DNA from: Streptomyces sp. CoH27
GTDB lineage: Bacteria > Actinomycetota > Actinomycetes > Streptomycetales > Streptomycetaceae
DNA: 64,000 bases
Direction: 5' to 3'
Assembly: GCF_020181035.1 (NCBI RefSeq)
Contig: NZ_JAIQYY010000010.1
Span: 55,709 to 119,708 of the forward strand
Part shown: positions 7,432 to 14,821 of the stretch, piece after piece
Numbering within the stretch: the first letter of the stretch is position 1
Layout: every line of letters starts with the position of its first letter
Notes under the pieces: model-generated
Database searches by the model: none
What the model saw: only the letters and a program-made list of their open reading frames with translations
Told to the model about the DNA's origin: nothing
Made by a program: the position numbers and the translations under genes

Positions 7432-9774
7432 TCACGCCGTCCGTGCCGTGCCCGTCCCCTTCTCCGCGTCCAGCGCGTACACGCACCGGTCCTTGCTGCA
7501 CGCGTACACCACGCCGTCCTGGACCACCGGGGAGCCGGTGATCTCGCCGCCGGTCGCCAGCTTCCAGCGCAGGCGGCCGTCGTCGGCCTTCAGGGTGTAG
7601 AGCAGGTGGTCCGTGGAGCCGAAGTGGATGCGACCCTCGGCCACCGCGGGCGCGCCCACGACGTCACCGCCCGCCTGGAAGCGCCACTTGGGCGTGCCGG
7701 TGACCGCGTCCAGGGTGTACAGGGCCTTGCCGCTGCCCACGTGGACATGGCCTGCGGCGACCAGGACCGGGTCGATGGAGGAGCGCGCCTCGGTCGCGAT
7801 GCGCCAGCGGTCGCGGCCGTCGGTGGCGTCGAGGGCGTAGACCGTGCCGAGGTAGTCCGCCAGGTAGACCCCGCCGCCCGTGACCGCCGGGCCCGGGGTG
7901 AAGGCGGGCGGGGAGAGGAAGACCGCCGGGGCCTCGAAGTGCCAGCGGACCATGCCGCTCGCCGCCTCGATCGCGAGGACCCGGGTGCCGGCGGAGACGT
8001 AGACGTAGCCGTCGGGCGCCGGGGTGAGGCGGACCGGGACGCCGCCGCAGGAGGCCGCGTCGCCGACCGGGTACGACCAGCGTTCCTCGCCGGTGCGGGC
8101 CTCCAGGGCGCGCAGCCGGGCGTCCTGCCAGACGTAGACCGTGCCGTCGTGGACGAGCGGGCCCGCCTCGGGGGACTCGAAGTCGGTCTGGCAGCCGCTG
8201 ATCTCCCACAGCTTCTGTCCGGTCGCGGCCTCCCAGGCCTGGGCGCCGCCGCCCCGGGTGCCGGTGACGACCGTGCCATGGTCGGCCTTGAGGGAGTACA
8301 CCCAGGCGTCCGTCGACAGCCGCCACAGGTCGGTGCCCTCGCGGGCGTCCAGGGCGAACAGGGTCGGGCCGTCCGAGGCGTGGATACGGCCGTCCGCCAC
8401 CGCCATGGACCAGGCGACGTCCCGCGTCTTGAAGCGGCGCCGGCCGGTGGCCACGTCCAGGGCGTGCACCTCGAAGGAGGTGACGTAGACCAGGTCGCCG
8501 GCGACGGCAGGGGTGCCCCAGACGTCGTTCGACATGCGGAAACGCCAGGGGCGCCAGCCGGCCGCGGTCTCCGGGGGCTGGGGCGGCACCGGCGGTACGG
8601 CGGGGTCCGCGCCGGCCAGGCCGGGGCGCGGGCGGGACCAGCTGGCGACCAGGCCGGCCTCCGGCGGGGGCGCCTTGACGGCGGCGGCGCGGGCGTCGGC
8701 GACGCGCGGACCGGGGCCGATGGGCACCGGGGCGCCGGCCAGCCGGACCGGCCCGGTGTCGGGGGCGCCGACAGGAACAGGCGGGACCGGGGGGTCGTAG
8801 GAGGGCGGCGGGGGGACTGCCGAGCGGCCGGCACTGCCCCGGCCGCCGGTGCCGGCCGGGGCCGGCTTGGCGGTGGGGCGGCCGCCGCCGCGGCGGGACT
8901 CGATGAGGGCGACGGCCTTCTCGGGCAGCCAGGCGGAGGCGGTGCCGCTGTCGTCGGAGCCGGAGCCGAAGAGGTGGGGTGCCAGCTGGGCCTGGAGGTC
9001 GGCCGGGGAGGGCCGGGCCGAGGCCTCCATCTGCATGCAGACCTCGATGAGCGGCCGCAGCTCGTCGGGCAGGCCGGTGAGGTCCGGGCCCTCACGCAGC
9101 AGCATGAAGACGGTCTCGACCGGGTTGGCGCCATGGAAGGGCGGGTGGCCGGTGGCCGCGAAGACCAGCATGGAGCCGAGGGAGAAGACATCGCTGGCGC
9201 CGGTGACGCTGCGGGAGTCCTTGGCCTGCTCGGGGGACATGTAGGCGGGGGTGCCGACGGCAACGTTGGTCATGGTCAGGCGCGTGTTCGAGACACCCGA
9301 CGCGATGCCGAAGTCGATCACCCGGGGGCCGTCCTCGACCACGAGCACGTTGGAGGGCTTCAGGTCCCGGTGGACGAGGCCCGCGCCGTGGATGGACTGG
9401 AGGGCCTCGGCGACGCCCGCCGCGAGCCAGCGCACGGCCTGGGCCGGCAGCGGCCCGCAGTCGTTCACTATCTCTTCGAGGGAGGGCGCGGGGACGTAGG
9501 CGGTGGCGAGCCACGGGACGGGGGCGCGGGGGTCGGCGTCGACCACGGCCGCCGTGTAGAACCCGGAGACCGCGCGGGCCGCCTCCACCTCACGGGTGAA
9601 GCGGACGCGGAAGAGCTGGTCCTCGGCCAGCTCGGTGCGCACCGTCTTGATCGCCACGCGCCGGCCGGACGCCGAGCGCGCGAGATAGACCAGCCCCATG
9701 CCGCCGGCGCCCAGCCGGCCCAGCACCTCGAACGGCCCGATCCGCCGCGGATCGTGCTGCGTCAGCTGATCCAC
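7432..9774 (-). CDS. afsK: AfsK-type Ser/Thr protein kinase with C-terminal PQQ beta-propeller
   Basis: A 780-residue protein. The kinase domain has a glycine loop GRLGAGGMG (about 20-28), Lys43, HRDLKPSN (about 135-142) and DFG (154-156). A Pro/Gly-rich linker follows, then six or more PQQ/BamB-like repeats (GDLVYVTSFEVHALDVATG, DGTVYVWQDARLRALEARTG and so on). This architecture is that of S. coelicolor AfsK, which phosphorylates AfsR and is restrained by KbpA. There is no membrane segment. A GTG at 9807 is in frame. I chose GTG 9774 because GGAGG lies about 10 bases before it and homologous proteins begin MDQLTQHDPRRIGPF. It is separated from afsR/afsS by a four-gene catabolic insert. Confidence 0.88.
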   Translation of the reverse strand: MDQLTQHDPRRIGPFEVLGRLGAGGMGLVYLARSASGRRVAIKTVRTELAEDQLFRVRFTREVEAARAVSGFYTAAVVDADPRAPVPWLATAYVPAPSLEEIVNDCGPLPAQAVRWLAAGVAEALQSIHGAGLVHRDLKPSNVLVVEDGPRVIDFGIASGVSNTRLTMTNVAVGTPAYMSPEQAKDSRSVTGASDVFSLGSMLVFAATGHPPFHGANPVETVFMLLREGPDLTGLPDELRPLIEVCMQMEASARPSPADLQAQLAPHLFGSGSDDSGTASAWLPEKAVALIESRRGGGRPTAKPAPAGTGGRGSAGRSAVPPPPSYDPPVPPVPVGAPDTGPVRLAGAPVPIGPGPRVADARAAAVKAPPPEAGLVASWSRPRPGLAGADPAVPPVPPQPPETAAGWRPWRFRMSNDVWGTPAVAGDLVYVTSFEVHALDVATGRRRFKTRDVAWSMAVADGRIHASDGPTLFALDAREGTDLWRLSTDAWVYSLKADHGTVVTGTRGGGAQAWEAATGQKLWEISGCQTDFESPEAGPLVHDGTVYVWQDARLRALEARTGEERWSYPVGDAASCGGVPVRLTPAPDGYVYVSAGTRVLAIEAASGMVRWHFEAPAVFLSPPAFTPGPAVTGGGVYLADYLGTVYALDATDGRDRWRIATEARSSIDPVLVAAGHVHVGSGKALYTLDAVTGTPKWRFQAGGDVVGAPAVAEGRIHFGSTDHLLYTLKADDGRLRWKLATGGEITGSPVVQDGVVYACSKDRCVYALDAEKGTGTARTA

Positions 9775-9952
9775 TTGCCTGCCACCTCCCCGTACTGGTC
9801 GCGCCACCCCATATGTACGCGACCGACGTGCAGCGTCTCACCACCGCACCGCCATGGCGGCACGCACCCTGATTCTTCCTGGCCGGGCGGCTGGTTGCGA
9901 ACCCGGTGAAAAATCGGGGTGTCTTCCACTTAATCCCATCAAAGCGGACGGA

Positions 9953-10705
9953 TCACCGCTGGAGCAGTGCGAACGACGCCCCCTGATTGTCGGTGACGAC
10001 GGCCACCCATCCGTACGACGTCTCGAAGGGTGGTGCCTGCACCCGGCCGCCGAGCCGCTGCACGGCCCCGCGGGCGTCGTCGAGATCGGTGACCCGGAAG
10101 TGGGCGAGGAAGTGCGGGGGCATCTCGGCCGGGAAGACCTCGATGACGTCGGAGCGCCCGAAGTCGGGCGCGGCACCGGGGCCGAAGAGGGCCTCGTGGA
10201 AGAGGCCGCCGTAGAAGATGTTGGCGGTGGCGATGTCGCGGGTGTACAGCTGGGCCCAGACGAAGGTGCCGGGTGCGCGCCGGCGGCCGAAACCGCGGTG
10301 CCGGCCGGGCTGCCACAGGCCGAACACCGCCCCCTCGGGGTCGGCGGCGAGCGCGGCCGTGCCCAGGTCGTCCAGTGCGGTGGGCGCCATCACGAGCTGT
10401 CCGCCGGCCGCCGTGATCCGCCGGGCGAGCGCCTCGGCATCCGGGGTGGCGAAGTACACCGTCCAGACGGTGGGCATCCGGCCGTCGGTCTTGTGCGCCA
10501 GCGCGGCGACCGGCTCCCCGTCCAGCCGGGCCCACACCGAGGAGCCGTACGCCTCCTCGAAGGTCCACCCGAAGAGCTCACCGTAGAACCGCTTGCCCGC
10601 CTCGACGTCGGGCAGCTGGGCGTCCACCCAGCAGGGCACACCCTCCCCGTAGGTCTCCCCGACCTCTTGGGTCTCTTCATTCCCGGATGCCCTGTTTTCG
10701 GCCAT
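9953..10705 (-). CDS. VOC-superfamily (glyoxalase-like) protein, two domains
   Basis: A 250-residue protein made of two tandem betaalphabetabetabeta modules, GVPCWVDAQLPDVEAGKRFY to VFGLWQPGR and APGTFVWAQLYTRDIATANIFY to ASFALLQR. It resembles the CFP30B-like hydroxylase/antigen family of actinobacteria. The usual glyoxalase metal ligands are not obvious, so catalytic activity is uncertain. It stands alone between afsK and the divergent TetR gene. Confidence 0.75.
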   Translation of the reverse strand: MAENRASGNEETQEVGETYGEGVPCWVDAQLPDVEAGKRFYGELFGWTFEEAYGSSVWARLDGEPVAALAHKTDGRMPTVWTVYFATPDAEALARRITAAGGQLVMAPTALDDLGTAALAADPEGAVFGLWQPGRHRGFGRRRAPGTFVWAQLYTRDIATANIFYGGLFHEALFGPGAAPDFGRSDVIEVFPAEMPPHFLAHFRVTDLDDARGAVQRLGGRVQAPPFETSYGWVAVVTDNQGASFALLQR

Positions 10706-10819
10706 GTCGCCAAAGTAACCGGGCCGCGCGCACCCCGCAGACCAGGCACACCACCCTCAGAGCGCCCATGCACCCCATTTGCAGTCGGCCGAATCGCGCT
10801 CCGATCACCCCTCGGTAAG

Positions 10820-10834
10820 CTGACGGCATGACAG
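10820..10834. promoter_or_regulatory. Imperfect CTGAC(N5)GTCAG-like site over the TetR start codon
   Basis: CTGACGGCATGACAG differs from the perfect palindrome by one arm base (GACAG for GTCAG) and contains the ATG of the TetR gene. There is no ribosome site before that ATG, so a leaderless transcript with an autoregulatory site is possible. One mismatch in a short word could be chance. Confidence 0.35.
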
Positions 10835-11475
10835 GACAAGTGCGTACCGTCGACGGCCGCGTGGCCGGCCGGCGTGGGCAGGCGACCCGGCAGAAGCTGC
10901 TCGACTGCCTCAGCGAGATGCTCAGCTCCTCCCCGTACCGGGACGTCAAGGTCATCGATGTCGCCCGGAAAGCAGGCACTTCGCCCGCGACCTTCTACCA
11001 GTACTTCCCGGACGTTGAAGGTGCCGTCCTGGAGATCGCCGAGGAAATGGCCGCCGAGGGCGCCGGGTTGACCGAACTGGTCGCCGGACGCACCTGGGCC
11101 GGCAAGTCCGGGTGGACGGCCGCGCAGGAACTCGTGGACGGGTTCCTGGAGTTCTGGCGCAAGAACGACGCGATCCTGCGCGTGGTCGATCTCGGCGCGG
11201 CCGAGGGGGACAAACGGTTCTACAAGATCCGGATGAAGATCCTGAACTCGGTGAACAACTCCCTCTCGGACTCCATCGCCGAACTCCAGGCCAAGGGCCG
11301 GGTCGACAAGGACGTGAACCCCGCGGCGGTGGCCGGTTCACTGGTCGCGATGCTCGCGGCCGTGGCGGCCCACCAGAAGGGCTTCCAGTCCTGGGGCGTG
11401 AAGCAGGCCGAACTGAAACCGAACCTCGCCCTGTTGGTCCACCTGGGCGTGACGGGCAAGAAGCCGACGAAGTAG
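10828..11475 (+). CDS. TetR-family transcriptional regulator, candidate regulator of the CTGAC(N5)GTCAG regulon
   Basis: A 215-residue protein with an N-terminal TetR helix-turn-helix (TRQKLLDCLSEML to AGTSPATFYQYFPDVEGAV) and a helical ligand domain. It is the only TetR protein recognised in the window, which contains ten perfect or near-perfect copies of a TetR-sized palindrome at catabolic promoters. A weak copy also covers its own start codon. That makes it a candidate repressor, but similar genes sit next to afsK in other Streptomyces as far as I recall, so the true regulator may be elsewhere. No Shine-Dalgarno sequence precedes the ATG. Confidence 0.8.
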   Translation: MTGQVRTVDGRVAGRRGQATRQKLLDCLSEMLSSSPYRDVKVIDVARKAGTSPATFYQYFPDVEGAVLEIAEEMAAEGAGLTELVAGRTWAGKSGWTAAQELVDGFLEFWRKNDAILRVVDLGAAEGDKRFYKIRMKILNSVNNSLSDSIAELQAKGRVDKDVNPAAVAGSLVAMLAAVAAHQKGFQSWGVKQAELKPNLALLVHLGVTGKKPTK

Positions 11476-11508
11476 GCCCCGGGCCCCTTTACTCACCAAG
11501 TCCTGTCT

Positions 11509-11546
11509 GGCAGGCGGTGGTTCACCGAGGTGAGCTGCCGCCTGCC
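11509..11546. terminator. Hairpin between convergent TetR and Lrp genes
   Basis: The arms GGCAGGCGG (11509-11517) and CCGCCTGCC (11538-11546) pair perfectly with a 20-base loop. The right arm ends 3 bases short of the Lrp gene's stop codon. It could act for both strands. Confidence 0.5.
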
Positions 11547-11549
11547 GTG

Positions 11550-12002
11550 CTACGCGGGCAGCGGCCGGTCCCGTACGACGTGCTTCATCACCAGCGTCGA
11601 CGTCAGCCGCTGCACACCCGGCAGGGTCGCGAGCCGGTCGTCGTACAGCCGCTGGAAGGCGGCGAGGTCGGCGGTGGCGATCCGGAGCAGATAGTCGGGC
11701 TCGCCGAACAGCCGCTGGGCGTCGAGGACGTGCTCCAGCTCACTGACCGCCCGCTCGAACTCGGCGACCGTGTCCCGGTCCTCCTGCCGCATGGACACGA
11801 AGACCAGCGCCTCGAAGTTCAGCCCGAGCGCGGCCGGGTCCACCACCGCCCGGTACCCCTCGATGGCACCGGAGCGCTCCAGCTCGCGCAGCCGCCGGTG
11901 ACACGGCGAGACACTCAGCCGCACCCGCGCGGCCAGCTCGGTCACGGTCAGCCGCCCGTCCTGCTGCAGCTCGGCAAGGATTTTCCGGTCCACGTCGTCC
12001 AT
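11550..12002 (-). CDS. Lrp/AsnC-family transcriptional regulator
   Basis: A 150-residue protein: N-terminal winged helix (DDVDRKILAELQQDGRLTVTELAARV) with the SVSPCHRRLRELE recognition helix, then the RAM ligand-sensing domain. The reading frame stays open far upstream, but homologues start at MDDVDRK, and the extra frame runs across the divergent LysE gene. Its usual ligand class is amino acids. The divergent neighbour is a LysE-type exporter, a common Lrp/LysE pairing in which the regulator controls amino-acid export. Confidence 0.88.
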   Translation of the reverse strand: MDDVDRKILAELQQDGRLTVTELAARVRLSVSPCHRRLRELERSGAIEGYRAVVDPAALGLNFEALVFVSMRQEDRDTVAEFERAVSELEHVLDAQRLFGEPDYLLRIATADLAAFQRLYDDRLATLPGVQRLTSTLVMKHVVRDRPLPA

Positions 12003-12084
12003 GAGGCAAATCTTCCCCCGAAGTGGCGGCGACCGGGCAAATTCCGGGAACACTTTCGGGCCATTCACGCCTAATGTCCCCAGC

Positions 12085-12705
12085 ATGGACTCCGGACTGC
12101 TCTTCTCCTTCCTCGCCGTGGACCTGCTGCTGGTGTGCGTGCCGGGCGCCGACTGGGCGTACGTCATCGCCGCCGCCCTGCGCGGCCGCTCGGTACCGCG
12201 CGCGGTGGCGGGGCTGGTCTCCGGGTACGCCCTGCACACGGCCCTGGCGACGGCGGGCCTCGCGGTCCTGGTCGCGGGCTCGCCCAGGCTGCTGACCGCG
12301 CTGACGGTCGCGGGCGCCGGGTATCTGCTGTGGCTGGGGTGGGGAGTGCTGCGGCGGCCGGCCGTGCCGGGTGCGGACGAGGCCCCGGAGGCGGGGGAGG
12401 GACGGCTGTTCCTGCGGGGCGCGACGATCAGCGGCCTGAACCCCAAGGGCCTGCTGCTCTACCTCTCCGTCCTCCCCCAGTTCCTCACCCTGCGCGGCAC
12501 CCACCTGCCCGTCCCCGTGCAGACGGCGGCCCTCGGCCTGCTCCACATGGCGTGCTGCGCGGCCGTGTACCTCACGGTCGGCGTACTGGCGCGCGCCCTG
12601 CTCGCCGCGCGGCCTGCGGCGGCTCGGGCGGTGACGCGTACGTCGGGGGCGGCGATGCTGGGGATCGGGGCGGTGCTCCTGGCGGAGCGCTTGGCCACGC
12701 TGTAG
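12085..12705 (+). CDS. LysE-family amino-acid exporter
   Basis: A 206-residue integral membrane protein with about six hydrophobic segments and the family features VCVPGADWAYVIAAALRGR near the N-terminus and SGLNPKGLLLYLSVLPQF in the middle. It would export an amino acid or related small molecule. ATG 12085 was chosen; the in-frame extension to 12001 overlaps the divergent Lrp gene and lacks hydrophobicity. Expression is probably controlled by the Lrp protein from the 80-bp divergent promoter. Confidence 0.88.
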   Translation: MDSGLLFSFLAVDLLLVCVPGADWAYVIAAALRGRSVPRAVAGLVSGYALHTALATAGLAVLVAGSPRLLTALTVAGAGYLLWLGWGVLRRPAVPGADEAPEAGEGRLFLRGATISGLNPKGLLLYLSVLPQFLTLRGTHLPVPVQTAALGLLHMACCAAVYLTVGVLARALLAARPAAARAVTRTSGAAMLGIGAVLLAERLATL

Positions 12706-12732
12706 CTCCGCAGGGGGTGCCGCGAAATGCCG

Positions 12733-13263
12733 TCAGGCGTCTGCGGCACCGTCGTGGTTGCTCGCGCAGTTCCCCGCGCCCCTTTGGGGCGCCTGCCTGA
12801 TCGTCAGCCGGAACAGGCGGATCTCCCGCGTCACCCGTTCCTGGTACGCGGCGTACGGCGGCCAGAACGCGAGGGCCGCCCGCCAGGCCGCCGCCCGCTC
12901 CTCCCCTGTGAGCAGCCGGGCGGTGACCGGGATGTCCCGTCCCTTCCAGCTGATGGAGACATCCGGGTGGGCCAGCAGATTGTGGGTCCAGGACGGATGA
13001 CCGGCCCGCCCGAAATTGGAGCCGATCAGCACCCAGCTCTTTCCCTCCTCCTCCGGCATACAGGCCAGCGGAGTCCTGCGGAGCAGCCCGCTGCGGGCGC
13101 CTGTCGACGTGAGGATCACCCCGGGCAGCATCTGGGCACTGAGCAGCACCCTGCCCCGGGTGAGCCGGTGGACGGCCCGGTCCAGTGCCGGGATCACATG
13201 CGGGGCGACCTTCGCGAACCCGCGCGTCGAGGACACCTTCTGCACCAACCGGACGCCGATCAC
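12733..13263 (-). CDS. Nitroreductase-family deazaflavin (F420)-dependent oxidoreductase
   Basis: A 176-residue split-barrel protein of the Ddn/F420H2-dependent reductase family: LTRGRVLLSAQMLPGVILTSTGARSG, PLACMPEEEGKSWVLIGSNFGRAGHPSWTHNLLAHPDVSI and a C-terminal helix AAWRAALAFWPPYAAYQERVTR. It would reduce or oxidise a substrate with coenzyme F420. It starts on the acyl-CoA dehydrogenase stop (GTGA overlap), so it belongs to that operon. The last 20 residues (157-176, QAPQRGAGNCASNHDGAADA) are encoded by the dispersed stem-loop repeat, not by family sequence; the repeat supplies the C-terminus and stop. Confidence 0.85.
   Translation of the reverse strand: MIGVRLVQKVSSTRGFAKVAPHVIPALDRAVHRLTRGRVLLSAQMLPGVILTSTGARSGLLRRTPLACMPEEEGKSWVLIGSNFGRAGHPSWTHNLLAHPDVSISWKGRDIPVTARLLTGEERAAAWRAALAFWPPYAAYQERVTREIRLFRLTIRQAPQRGAGNCASNHDGAADA
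12751..12792 (-). repeat. Dispersed Streptomyces stem-loop repeat, copy 1
   Basis: Read on the minus strand: a stem-loop GCGCCCC-aaa-GGGGCGC followed by GGGGAACTGCGCGAGCAACC. Related copies occur at 36627 and at the right edge of the window. This copy lies inside the 3' end of the deazaflavin oxidoreductase gene and is translated. Confidence 0.75.
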
Positions 13264-14726
13264 ACCGCCACCTCCCCGTGCCCGAACAGCCCCGCGGTCT
13301 CGGCGGCCCGGTCCCGGAGCCGGTGCGGTGGCCCGAACAGCAACTCGTCACCGGCCGCCCGTTTGAAGTACAGGTGAGCGTCATGCTCCCAGGTGAACCC
13401 GATCCCGCCGTGCAACTGGATCCCCTCACCAGCGGCCAACCGTAGCGCCTCCAACGCCTGAGCGAGAGCCAACCGACCGACTCCGGCTTCCGGGGCGTGG
13501 GCGAGCTCACCGGCTCCAGCATCCGGGGCGAGGGCCGGCCCAGCGACTCGGGCTTCCGGGGTGTGGGCGCGCCCAGCGGCTCCGGCCTCCCGGGCCTGGG
13601 CGAGCGCCGTCGGCGCCGGACCGGACGCACCAGCCGGACCGGACGGCCCGTAAGCCGCCGACGGCGAGGACGCCCCCGAGGACGCCCCACGGGGGCCATC
13701 CGCACCCGGAGACGGGAGCTGCACGGGCGGTGCGGGTGGGAACGGCCCGGACGCCGAAGGCGAAGCCGAGGCGGACGCCGACGCCCACGCGGAGTAGTAC
13801 GCGGCCGACCTCGCCCCCTGCACCGCCACATACACCTCGGCCAACCGGTGCTTCACCGCCTGGAAGGAGCCGACAGGCCGCCCGAACTGCTCGCGCCGCC
13901 CGACGTACTCCACGGTCCGCTCCAGCACCCGCCCGGCCGCCCCGACCGCCTCGCAGGCGAGCACCGCGGCCACGGAGTCCCCGAGCACGGCAAGCGCGGG
14001 CAGCACCTCCGCCTCCTCCTCGCCCAGCAACTCGGCGCGGACATCGCGCAGTTGGACGCGCGCCTGAGGGCGGGTGGCGTCGAGCGCGGTCTGCCGGGTG
14101 CGCGTGAGGCCCGCCGCGTCGCCCGGCACCAGGTACAGCCGGGTCCGGGAGCGGGCGAAGCCCCCGGTGTGGGCGGCGACGAGCAGCAGCCCGGCGCTGT
14201 GCCCGTCCAGCACCTGCTCGGCCTGCCCGTACAGCAGCCAGCCGTCCGCCGTACGCCGGGCCTGGACGCCCCCGGCCCGCCCGCCGCCGGCGACGTAGCG
14301 CTCGTTCCCGCCGGTCAGGGCGAGCGCGGTGGCGAGGTCGGTTCCCGGTACGGCGAGCGCGGCGGTGAGGGTGCCGGCGGCGAGCCGGGGCAGCAGTGCG
14401 GCGCGCTGGGCCTCCGTTCCGAGGGTGAGCACGAGGGGCGCCACCAGCACGGAGGTGGCGAGCAGCGGGGAGGGGGCGAGCGCCCGCCCCACCTCCTCGC
14501 AGGCGAGGGCCAGTTCGGTGACGGAGCAGCCGACCCCGCCGTACCGCTCGGGCAGGGCGAGCCCCGGCAGGCCGAGCCAGCCGGCGAGGGCGGTCCAGAG
14601 GGCGGGGTCGTGTCCGGCGGGGGCGTCGAGGGCGGCGCGCTGTTCCTCGGGGCCGCAGCGCTTGCGGAGGAGTTCGCGCAGGGTACGGCGGATTTCGTCC
14701 TGCTCGGCGGTGAGACGCGTGTCCAT
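13260..14726 (-). CDS. Acyl-CoA dehydrogenase with an internal low-complexity insertion
   Basis: A 488-residue FadE-type protein; relatives are usually about 370-390. Residues 1-314 and 419-488 read as a normal dehydrogenase: TAEQDEIRRTLRELL start, LPERYGGVGCSVTELALACEEVGRAL, REQFGRPVGSFQAVKHRLAE, and LAAGEGIQLHGGIGFTWEHDAHLYFKR. Residues 315-418 are an Ala/Ser/Pro/Gly-rich insert, partly built from four 11-residue tandem repeats. The catalytic Glu position is uncertain. Such proteins often work as alpha2beta2 heteromers. First gene of an operon with the deazaflavin oxidoreductase, facing the second Ltp gene across a CTGACGGACCGTCAT operator. Confidence 0.85.
   Translation of the reverse strand: MDTRLTAEQDEIRRTLRELLRKRCGPEEQRAALDAPAGHDPALWTALAGWLGLPGLALPERYGGVGCSVTELALACEEVGRALAPSPLLATSVLVAPLVLTLGTEAQRAALLPRLAAGTLTAALAVPGTDLATALALTGGNERYVAGGGRAGGVQARRTADGWLLYGQAEQVLDGHSAGLLLVAAHTGGFARSRTRLYLVPGDAAGLTRTRQTALDATRPQARVQLRDVRAELLGEEEAEVLPALAVLGDSVAAVLACEAVGAAGRVLERTVEYVGRREQFGRPVGSFQAVKHRLAEVYVAVQGARSAAYYSAWASASASASPSASGPFPPAPPVQLPSPGADGPRGASSGASSPSAAYGPSGPAGASGPAPTALAQAREAGAAGRAHTPEARVAGPALAPDAGAGELAHAPEAGVGRLALAQALEALRLAAGEGIQLHGGIGFTWEHDAHLYFKRAAGDELLFGPPHRLRDRAAETAGLFGHGEVAV
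13479..13610 (-). repeat. Four 33-bp tandem repeats inside the acyl-CoA dehydrogenase gene
   Basis: Four consecutive 33-bp units (13479-13511, 13512-13544, 13545-13577, 13578-13610) share the frame (g)ctcCggcTTCCGGGGcgtGGGCgaGc on the plus strand and encode 11-residue repeats of the type APEAGVGRLA. The unit is in frame, so copy-number change would keep the gene open. The flanking native helix sequence AQALEALRLA looks like the ancestor of the unit. Confidence 0.8.
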
Positions 14727-14763
14727 GGCTCTGCCCTGCCTCTTCCTGCCTCTTCCCTCGGAT

Positions 14764-14778
14764 CTGACGGACCGTCAT
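14764..14778. promoter_or_regulatory. CTGAC(N5)GTCAG-type operator between divergent acyl-CoA dehydrogenase and Ltp genes
   Basis: CTGACGGACCGTCAT, one base from the perfect palindrome, lies 37 bases upstream of the dehydrogenase ATG and 43 bases upstream of the Ltp ATG. It is one of the recurring sites of the catabolic regulon. Confidence 0.7.
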
Positions 14779-14821
14779 ATTAGAAGCGGCGGAGCGAGAT
14801 GCACAGGGGACGGAGGACCGC

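Noticed and set aside
11550..12446. A 298-residue Lrp protein using the full open frame
   Set aside because: The extra 148 residues run antisense through the LysE gene, and the Lrp domain starts cleanly at MDDVDRK.
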